The notes under the pieces: model-generated
Database searches by the model: none
Told to the model about the DNA's origin: nothing
What the model saw: only the letters and a program-made list of their open reading frames with translations
Program-made: the position numbers and the translations under genes
NCBI GenBank assembly: GCA_003514765.1
Contig: DOOY01000080.1
Span: 1 to 10,303 of the forward strand
Reading direction: 5' to 3'
Length of the DNA stretch: 10,303 nt
Origin: Nitrosomonas sp.
Lineage (GTDB): Bacteria > Pseudomonadota > Gammaproteobacteria > Burkholderiales > Nitrosomonadaceae
Shown here: positions 1 through 4,702 of the stretch, in pieces
Layout: each line of letters starts with the position of its first letter
How positions within the stretch are numbered: position 1 is the stretch's first letter

Positions 1-808
1 GATAAAACAACTGGAAGGAAATATAGGTCTGCCTTTATTTGAGCAAATGGGCAAGCAGATTTATTTAACTGAGGCCGGAAATGAACTGTATCGTTATAGC
101 CGTGAGATTTTGCAGCGGTTGTCGGATCTTGAACTTGCACTGGATGAACTCAAAGGCATGGAACGCGGCAAGCTGAATATCGCAGTCGTCACCACAGCCA
201 ATTACTTTGCACCGCATTTGCTGGCTAAATTTTGCCAACGCTATAGCGGCGTCTCTGTCAGCCTGAATGTTTCCAATCGGGTAACGATACTGAAACTATT
301 GGCCGAGAATGCCATCGACCTGGCGATTATGGGCCTGCCCCCGGAGGACATGGACATCGTTAGTGAATCGTTCATGGAAAATCCGCTGGTTATAGTTGCA
401 CCCCCTGATCATCCGTTGTGCCGGGAACGCAACATTTCGGTCAAAAGACTGGCCAAGGAAATTTTTCTGGTACGTGAAATGGGTTCGGGTACGCGTGACG
501 CTATGGAGCGATTCTTTTCAGAGCATAAAATCAAAATCAATAAAGGTATGGAAACCGACACCACCGAAGCGATCAAGCAAGCTGTGCAGGCCGGGATGGG
601 ACTCGGAATCATGTCGCTGCATACGGCAGAACTTGAACTTGAGACAGGCCGGTTGAAAATGCTCGATGTTCAGGGTTTTCCGATCCTGCGCCACTGGCAT
701 ATTGTTAACCGGAAAAACAAACGTCTGTCCGCCGTGGCGCAGACATTCAGTGAATTTCTGTTGAAGGAAGCAGCGGCGTTGATGCGGGCATCTAAAAGAA
801 ATGATTGA
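1..808 (+). CDS. cbbR: LysR-type regulator, CbbR-like, 5' end missing
   Basis: This is a LysR-family transcription factor cut by the left edge; the first whole codon is at base 2 and 268 residues are present, against about 310 for the family. The fragment opens in the end of the winged helix-turn-helix domain (IKQLEGNIGLPLFEQ, then LTEAG), so about 45 residues are missing and the Met at base 47 is internal. The effector-binding domain follows from about fragment residue 56 (KLNIAVVTTANYFAP) and includes DLAIMGLPPED and NPLVIVAPPDHPL. These stretches are characteristic of CbbR/RbcR, which activates the Calvin-cycle (cbb) operon in response to metabolites such as RuBP or NADPH. The usual cbb partner genes would lie to the left, outside the window. 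It converges on the lyase-like gene with 27 bases between the stops. LysR membership is certain; the CbbR assignment is by sequence resemblance and good but not proven. Confidence 0.82.
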   Translation, partial: IKQLEGNIGLPLFEQMGKQIYLTEAGNELYRYSREILQRLSDLELALDELKGMERGKLNIAVVTTANYFAPHLLAKFCQRYSGVSVSLNVSNRVTILKLLAENAIDLAIMGLPPEDMDIVSESFMENPLVIVAPPDHPLCRERNISVKRLAKEIFLVREMGSGTRDAMERFFSEHKIKINKGMETDTTEAIKQAVQAGMGLGIMSLHTAELELETGRLKMLDVQGFPILRHWHIVNRKNKRLSAVAQTFSEFLLKEAAALMRASKRND

Positions 809-835
809 GCAGATGCAACCTTGCTACATTGGCTA

Positions 836-2347
836 TTACTGCTGATTCATTCTCATCGGACCGATATATCGCTTGGCAATGACTAAATTGTCGATATAAA
901 GATAAAAAGTTGATCTCGGCTTGTCAATGCCACCATGATAAAAATTCAACCACAGGTATTCGATTTTAAGCTGATCCGTTTTACGAAAGCGAAGCCCTGT
1001 TTTGTCTAAAACTTTTCTGCCATCAATCCAGACCGTCAACTGACCATTAAATTTGTCGGGATCATTCAGTTTTAAATATTGTTCAATCGCATACCAGCGA
1101 TTTTTCTGCAGCAAATTAAGTTCACTGTTCCAGGATACATTCTCACCGTAGTTTGTGTTGCTATCCGGGTGATAAACATAACTGCCCAGTGGAATGGTGC
1201 CTTCAAATGTTGAGTTGGGTGATGCCTCTAAAAAAAAGAGCCCGCGGGCAGACCACCCATTATAGCCGTCAACAGCACGGCCACCCCATCCAGCCGTATT
1301 GTAGGTACCGGCAAAACCCGGTAATTTACCACCGTCAGTCGGACGCCAGTTATCTCCAAAGCGTAAATAATAGCGGAAGTACATTTGTTCCGGTTCATAA
1401 CCGATAAGATTTTTAAAGCGGTAATGACCGGTAAATCCGTAATTTGTTTTACGATTAAATTCGATTTGCAACGCGCTTCCGTCAAGTGGCGCGAAGCGGT
1501 CGTTATCATATGCAGTCTCAACAATCCGGTAATTGTTATAACCGCTGGTATTGTCCAGATGACTTTGCCAATCGGTATTTTCAGATGAACTAAAGAAACC
1601 GTGCTGCGCATTAAACTGCTCGGCAATGATGACGTCCGGATGTTCAGCCAGACCCTGGTCAGCCGGATAATCCCAAGCGATACCATGTTCTATTTCACCG
1701 GGAGCCTGCAGCGGCGCAACTGCAAAAACACCTATCTGTGTATTACCGAACTGCTTGGCGTTTGTCGTTAAATTCAGGCTGGCGTGGGTGATTTCGGTGC
1801 TGTCCAACGCCAGAAAGTTGTCATCAATAGCGATTAAGGCAGGGGTGTTAGACCCGACCAGAAGCTGTTCATCATGTCCTAGCGATCTGTGTGACGTAGT
1901 GGAAAGGGCTGTATCCCTGGTCACCTTAAAGGTTTTGGTTTCATTATTAGCGGTTTGTATGGTCAAATGAGGCGCTTCCGGAGATTCAACCTCGGATGAC
2001 TTGAAAACAGTCGTTCCGTTGCCGGATTCTTCTTTCAGATAAACGCCATGATAACTGTCCGGGTTTTGTATCCAGTATTTCACCAGAGCAGTCAGGTCTA
2101 ACGAAATTGTTCTGCTGGTGTCCAGATCTTGAACATGCGTGATTGAAAACGCCGCGGTACCGTGAAGTTCGCCGTTGTGGTCGATCCAGTCTCCAAGTTG
2201 GCGGCGCCATAAAAGCTTTGCGGCGGCGTCAGAGAAAATGAAGTTTGCGCCGTCTCTGTTATCTTTACTGCCTTGCGACCAGTAAACCTCACTCTGTGCA
2301 TTCAAGGTCAGGGATAACAAAAAGAGTGTAATAATTAGACGATACAT
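836..2347 (-). CDS. Secreted polysaccharide-lyase-14-like protein with DNRLRE/CBM96-like N-terminus
   Basis: An exported protein of 503 residues from ATG 2347; a TTG three codons upstream (2356) is possible, but the ATG gives a cleaner signal peptide. Residues 1-19 form it: Arg, a hydrophobic core (LIITLFLLSLTL), then a small-residue cleavage region near NAQS. Residues about 20-133 resemble a DNRLRE/CBM96 carbohydrate-binding beta-sandwich, with SLDLTALVKYWIQNP, GVYLKEESG and APHLTIQT. About 140-212 look like part of a second such unit (LLVGSN, ALIAID, IGVFAV). Residues about 235-500 resemble the polysaccharide lyase 14 jelly roll: FRYYLRFGDNW (324-334), GGKLPGFAG (339-347), NGWSAR (363-368), NRWYAIEQYLKLN (416-428) and YIDNLVIAK (484-492). 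PL14 members cleave uronate polymers such as alginate or glucuronan by beta-elimination. The substrate here is unknown, catalytic residues cannot be assigned with confidence, and a non-catalytic binding protein is possible. It is the last gene of a leftward run, 54 bases after the acetyltransferase stop. Confidence 0.7.
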   Translation of the reverse strand: MYRLIITLFLLSLTLNAQSEVYWSQGSKDNRDGANFIFSDAAAKLLWRRQLGDWIDHNGELHGTAAFSITHVQDLDTSRTISLDLTALVKYWIQNPDSYHGVYLKEESGNGTTVFKSSEVESPEAPHLTIQTANNETKTFKVTRDTALSTTSHRSLGHDEQLLVGSNTPALIAIDDNFLALDSTEITHASLNLTTNAKQFGNTQIGVFAVAPLQAPGEIEHGIAWDYPADQGLAEHPDVIIAEQFNAQHGFFSSSENTDWQSHLDNTSGYNNYRIVETAYDNDRFAPLDGSALQIEFNRKTNYGFTGHYRFKNLIGYEPEQMYFRYYLRFGDNWRPTDGGKLPGFAGTYNTAGWGGRAVDGYNGWSARGLFFLEASPNSTFEGTIPLGSYVYHPDSNTNYGENVSWNSELNLLQKNRWYAIEQYLKLNDPDKFNGQLTVWIDGRKVLDKTGLRFRKTDQLKIEYLWLNFYHGGIDKPRSTFYLYIDNLVIAKRYIGPMRMNQQ

Positions 2348-2374
2348 ATTTTTCAAAAATACTTGTGTTGGATA

Positions 2375-2380
2375 ATTATA
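2375..2380 (-). promoter_or_regulatory. Possible -10 box for the lyase-like gene
   Basis: The minus strand reads TATAAT here, an exact sigma70 -10 hexamer, in the gap between the acetyltransferase stop and the lyase start. A transcript starting about 7 bases downstream would have a leader of roughly 20 bases to ATG 2347. No recognisable -35 hexamer lies 16-18 bases upstream, and the TG before the hexamer is not in the extended -10 register. A small inverted repeat (CTCT-AATC-AGAG, 2388-2399) lies immediately upstream and could be an activator or repressor site. The lyase gene may thus be transcribed separately as well as by read-through. Confidence 0.3.
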
Positions 2381-2401
2381 CAGCTTACTCTAATCAGAGC
2401 G

Positions 2402-2956
2402 TTAGACAAGTTTTTCCAGACATTTTTCCAAATATTCTATTGTCAATCCGTCCACTCTGGGTATGCCGATACCCCGGTGCAGCGGGTATGCTTCTATGCG
2501 GTCAGTACGCTGATACCCGCGGCGTTGATAAAATGCAATCAATTCATGACGCTGGGAGACGACAAACATGACAATTTTTCTGGCGTGCAGTTGTTGTTTT
2601 GCAATGATTTCAGCTTGTTGCAGTATGTGTTTGCCGATGCCTTGTCCCTGAAAATCAGAATGTACTGAGAAAAAACCGATATAGGCATGCTGCTGTTCTT
2701 TGGTGAGGTAAATGCAGGCGGCGAGCAGTCGTTCCAGATACACAACAAAAAACTGTGCATTCGGCTTTGACGCGGCGGCTTTTATTTCGCCGATATGCGT
2801 CCGATTACCGCTAATGATATGCGTTTCTCTGGTCCATCCTGTGTCGCCGCGGTAGGTCATGTTAACCAGTTCGCAGATATCATCGTAATGATCAGGCGTT
2901 GCATTTTTGAGTATGAATCGGGATAGATCAATTGTATTCTGCTTTATCGTTGCCAT
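2402..2956 (-). CDS. GNAT-family N-acetyltransferase
   Basis: A single-domain acetyltransferase of 184 residues from ATG 2956; a GTG two codons upstream (2962) is the alternative, and neither has a strong Shine-Dalgarno. The GNAT acetyl-CoA pyrophosphate loop is clear at about residues 101-109 (DFQGQGIGK, the Q/R-x-x-G-x-G/A motif), preceded by the beta-4 strand AYIGFFSVHS. The C-terminal part has the typical motif B pattern ELIAFYQRRGYQRT (about 138-151). Members transfer an acetyl group from acetyl-CoA to an amine of a small molecule, peptide or protein; the substrate cannot be inferred from sequence. The gene begins 13 bases after the SirB2-family stop and is probably cotranscribed with it. 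No transmembrane segment is visible, so the protein should be cytoplasmic. Confidence is high for the family and nil for the substrate. Confidence 0.85.
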   Translation of the reverse strand: MATIKQNTIDLSRFILKNATPDHYDDICELVNMTYRGDTGWTRETHIISGNRTHIGEIKAAASKPNAQFFVVYLERLLAACIYLTKEQQHAYIGFFSVHSDFQGQGIGKHILQQAEIIAKQQLHARKIVMFVVSQRHELIAFYQRRGYQRTDRIEAYPLHRGIGIPRVDGLTIEYLEKCLEKLV

Positions 2957-2969
2957 AGGCACTTATTGA

Positions 2970-3353
2970 CTAAAACAGATTGAGGACAGGGCTTTTGGTC
3001 AATGCGACCAGTACGATATAGATAAATACGCATTCGGCAGCAATCCAGGCGGTGATACGCGTTCTGCGCGCTTTTCCGAAGCGTATGGCGATCATGCCCA
3101 GGCCGATGTAGATCAATATACCGATAACCTTGGCAGTCAACCAGGGGTCGCTCAGCGGACTTTGCTGGATTTTTACTGCCAGCGTGATTGCGCTGGTCAG
3201 CAAAATAGTGTCGACGACATGCGGCAGGATTTTGACCCAGCGTTGACGCAGGTTGGGTGAATCCTGTAACAGCCAGATGCCGCGGAGAAAAAAAAGCAGA
3301 AAGCTGGTGATGACGCTGCCGACATGAATCATTTTGATCAGGGCAAAGCTCAT
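2970..3353 (-). CDS. SirB2-family integral membrane protein
   Basis: A small hydrophobic protein of 127 residues with about four transmembrane helices (roughly 5-29, 45-62, 72-92 and 100-121). The pattern matches the SirB family (SirB2): KMIHVGSVITSF near the N-terminus with His10, Arg24 at the end of the first helix, then LPHVVDTILLTSAITLAV (43-60) with the family's conserved PHxxDT. SirB was named in Salmonella as affecting invasion gene expression, but its biochemical function is not established and that role should not be transferred here. The start is well supported: GGAGGT lies 5 bases before the ATG. The ATG overlaps the stop of the CopD-like gene (ATGA), which implies translational coupling. 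The conserved intramembrane His residues would suit haem or metal binding, but that is inference. Confidence 0.85.
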   Translation of the reverse strand: MSFALIKMIHVGSVITSFLLFFLRGIWLLQDSPNLRQRWVKILPHVVDTILLTSAITLAVKIQQSPLSDPWLTAKVIGILIYIGLGMIAIRFGKARRTRITAWIAAECVFIYIVLVALTKSPVLNLF

Positions 3354-3838
3354 AATCCACCTCCAGGTATCAACCAGCCATGACTGCCTGCTACCGCACC
3401 GGCAATGGTGAGCAAGCTCAGGATAAGTAAAATCAGATGTTTGCGTTGAATTTCTGCAAACGTTTGCACGGTAATATTTTGTTGTGAAGCTGGATTTGAC
3501 TGCCGCCTTGAACGCGGTTCAAACACAAACAGCATCACAGTGAAAAGCAGCCAGATCAGTACCATGGTATGCATCCACCAGTATTGCCACTGTGTAAAAC
3601 GGTGCCAGGCGTTCAGAATGTAAGTCATGTAAAAACCACTGAAGCCCACGAGTAGGGTGGTATAGCGCGCCTGTGCAGCGAACCGGCGCCTGAAATCAGT
3701 AAAAAAAACCATGGCTTCAGCGGGTGATGACAAGCGTTTTAATGCCGGCAGCAGTACCAGCGTAACCATGGCAACGCCGCCAATCCACAGGACCACGCCT
3801 AATACATGCAACACTCTGGCAAAAGCAAAATCGTCCAT
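3350..3838 (-). CDS. CopD-like four-helix membrane protein
   Basis: An integral membrane protein of 162 residues with four predicted helices at about 7-30, 59-77, 89-106 and 134-155. The first helix has LHVLGVVLWIGGVAMVTLVLLP, the His-containing signature of the CopD-like family (copper resistance protein D and related short proteins). Other possible ligands are His79, His90 and His134 at helix ends. Full-length CopD has eight helices and takes part in copper uptake with the periplasmic CopC. This protein is half that length and no CopC is nearby, so copper transport is only a possibility. It may instead be a small haem- or metal-binding membrane protein working with the SirB2-family protein, whose start codon overlaps its stop (ATGA). 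No clear Shine-Dalgarno precedes ATG 3838. The STAS-gene stop lies 47 bases upstream. Confidence 0.78.
   Translation of the reverse strand: MDDFAFARVLHVLGVVLWIGGVAMVTLVLLPALKRLSSPAEAMVFFTDFRRRFAAQARYTTLLVGFSGFYMTYILNAWHRFTQWQYWWMHTMVLIWLLFTVMLFVFEPRSRRQSNPASQQNITVQTFAEIQRKHLILLILSLLTIAGAVAGSHGWLIPGGGL
3359..3364 (-). promoter_or_regulatory. Strong ribosome binding site for the SirB2-family gene
   Basis: The minus strand reads GGAGGT, near-perfect complementarity to the 16S rRNA 3' end, 5 bases before the ATG at 3353. It lies inside the last codons of the CopD-like gene, so ribosomes finishing that gene can restart at once on the overlapping ATG. It is the strongest Shine-Dalgarno I noticed in the window. 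Confidence 0.75.
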
Positions 3839-3869
3839 GCGTATGTTGAAATAATTTGGTTAAGAGCAC

Positions 3870-3883
3870 AGGCGCATGCGCCT
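3870..3883. repeat. 14-base perfect palindrome after the STAS gene
   Basis: AGGCGCATGCGCCT is a perfect inverted repeat starting 2 bases after the STAS-gene stop, read leftward. As RNA it could form a 5-pair GC-rich stem with a CAUG loop. No run of U follows on the minus strand, so it is not a classical intrinsic terminator for the leftward genes. It could pause transcription, protect a processed 3' end or bind a dimeric protein. The 10-base core GCGCATGCGC occurs again at 9208-9217 inside ppx. Confidence 0.6.
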
Positions 3884-3885
3884 AT

Positions 3886-4251
3886 TTATATGGATGGTGC
3901 ATTTTCTCCAGATGACGCCCATGCAACGGCCTTGTCGTAATCATGGAACACAAGGACTTCTGCGTCGGTAAACAGGTTGGAAATCCACGCACTCCAAGTC
4001 TGCCACTCATCGTCGGTTACGACGGCGATATGACTGAAGTCGTTGCCATGTTCATGCATGAATTTGAGGTCCTCCCAGGCAACATCAACGGTATAGTTCA
4101 GCATATCACGAAAATCCACAACAACATTTGCCTTGCCTTCAAAGGTGGATTGGTAGATGACTTGATCCTCAAATTGCTTGTAATCAGATAATGTAAATTC
4201 ACCAATGACCGCGACAATGATTAAATTATTTTGTTTTTGTATTGTAATCAT
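3886..4251 (-). CDS. SpoIIAA-like STAS/SEC14-type domain protein
   Basis: A small soluble protein of 121 residues resembling the SpoIIAA-like family (related to STAS and SEC14 lipid-binding folds). The family signs are the opening strands MITIQKQNNLIIVAVIGEFTLSDYKQFED, a central NVVVDFRDMLNYTVDVAWEDLKF stretch, IAVVTDDEWQTWSAW, and a final strand-helix AEVLVFHDYDKAVAWASS. Members are single-domain cytoplasmic proteins of largely unknown role; anti-sigma-factor antagonist activity is known for true SpoIIAA but is not shown for this branch. The start is supported by AAGGTG 5 bases before ATG 4251 and by a well-spaced upstream promoter. It is first in the leftward run, 47 bases before the CopD-like gene, so cotranscription is possible but a GC-rich palindrome lies between them. 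Confidence 0.82.
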   Translation of the reverse strand: MITIQKQNNLIIVAVIGEFTLSDYKQFEDQVIYQSTFEGKANVVVDFRDMLNYTVDVAWEDLKFMHEHGNDFSHIAVVTDDEWQTWSAWISNLFTDAEVLVFHDYDKAVAWASSGENAPSI

Positions 4252-4257
4252 GATTTC

Positions 4258-4274
4258 ACCTTAAATGATAAGGT
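4258..4274 (-). promoter_or_regulatory. Inverted repeat covering the STAS-gene ribosome binding site
   Basis: Read on the minus strand, ACCTTA and TAAGGT form a perfect 6-base inverted repeat around a 5-base loop. The second arm contains most of the AAGGTG Shine-Dalgarno of the STAS gene. In RNA the stem would pair the ribosome binding site with an upstream anti-Shine-Dalgarno. Alternatively it is a DNA operator, since it overlaps the expected transcription start downstream of the -10 box. The predicted start falls near 4272, so whether the whole first arm is transcribed is uncertain. Confidence 0.45.
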
Positions 4275-4278
4275 CACC

Positions 4279-4307
4279 ATTATCGGTAATTAAAGTAAAT
4301 GGTGCAA
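4279..4307 (-). promoter_or_regulatory. Sigma70-type promoter for the STAS gene and leftward run
   Basis: On the minus strand TTGCAC (4307-4302) and GATAAT (4284-4279) stand exactly 17 bases apart, matching 4 of 6 and 5 of 6 consensus positions. The -10 ends 27 bases before ATG 4251, so transcription would begin near 4272 with a leader of about 20 bases. The inverted pair ACCATT/AATGGT at 4277-4304 spans the spacer and could be an operator. It may serve the STAS gene alone or all five leftward genes. Confidence 0.55.
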
Positions 4308-4415
4308 ATATTGCTAAAACACGCGTTGATCATATAAATAAGTCATTTTTTTGCAGATTTCCTGATTGGCAGAATAAATTTTTAATATCAATTAGTTATT
4401 ATTATTTCTATCAAG

Positions 4416-4445
4416 CGGGAGTGGCTGAAGGGTTTGCCGGGAGTG
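4416..4445 (+). repeat. Direct repeat CGGGAGTG, 22-base period
   Basis: CGGGAGTG occurs at 4416-4423 and again at 4438-4445, a spacing of two DNA helical turns, within the only GC-rich patch of the intergenic region. Such spacing would put two sites on the same face of the helix, as for a regulator binding side by side. It lies about 260 bases before the diguanylate cyclase start and about 110 bases behind the STAS promoter. No known operator was recognised. Confidence 0.4.
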
Positions 4446-4623
4446 AGTTTTTTGAGTGATTTGCTTTTCGATAAGTCAGGTTTAATGCTGTTGTTTAACA
4501 GGTCATTAAAAGGACAAGTTGAGGGATTAATAATCTTTTATTTTATGCAATGCAAAACTGAACTTGTGTGTAGTATGCGTGTATGTTTGATTGATATGAG
4601 TATGTATTTTACAGCTTGTTAAT

Positions 4624-4645
4624 TATCGTAATAAAAATATCGTAA
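4624..4645 (+). repeat. Direct repeat TATCGTAA upstream of the diguanylate cyclase
   Basis: TATCGTAA occurs at 4624-4631 and 4638-4645, a 14-base period, about 60-80 bases before the start codon where a promoter or operator would be expected. The surrounding AT-rich sequence makes chance recurrence fairly likely. Confidence 0.3.
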
Positions 4646-4702
4646 CCACGCAGCAAAAAATAAATGTGTTTTATCCTCAAAAAACTGTGTTGATGATTAT
4701 TT

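Larger units (their letters stand above)
4252..4702. other. AT-rich intergenic region between STAS and diguanylate cyclase genes
   Basis: This 451-base gap separates two divergent genes. Its left end holds the STAS promoter and ribosome-site hairpin. The rest must hold the diguanylate cyclase promoter, but I could not find a well-spaced -35/-10 pair. TTGATA at 4591-4596 is a good -35 with no matching -10. A small GC-rich island around 4415-4445 stands out from the AT-rich surroundings. Short open frames inside it start without a ribosome binding site and resemble nothing, so I do not call genes. I see no tRNA or recognisable riboswitch. Confidence 0.6.

Noticed and set aside
808..843. An inverted repeat AGCAG/CTGCT with inner GCAACCTTGC between cbbR and the lyase-like gene as a shared terminator.
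   Set aside because: The outer stem has only 5 pairs around a loop of about 26 bases, the inner stem is 3-4 pairs, and no T run follows on either strand.
1228..1686. A 152-codon open frame on the minus strand overlapping the lyase-like gene.
   Set aside because: It lies in another frame inside a clearly coding gene with signal peptide and domain matches, has no ribosome site and resembles nothing.
4415..4445. A tRNA-like stretch (GGGAGTGGCTGAAGGGTTTGCCGGG) resembling the 5' half of a Ser or Leu tRNA.
   Set aside because: No matching acceptor strand, anticodon arm or T arm follows within 100 bases; the likeness is limited to a D-arm-like run.
4434..4622. A 62-codon open frame in the gap before the diguanylate cyclase, and another at 4265-4459.
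   Set aside because: The first begins with TTG and neither has a ribosome binding site or a recognisable protein; the second overlaps the STAS promoter. Both look like chance frames in AT-rich DNA.
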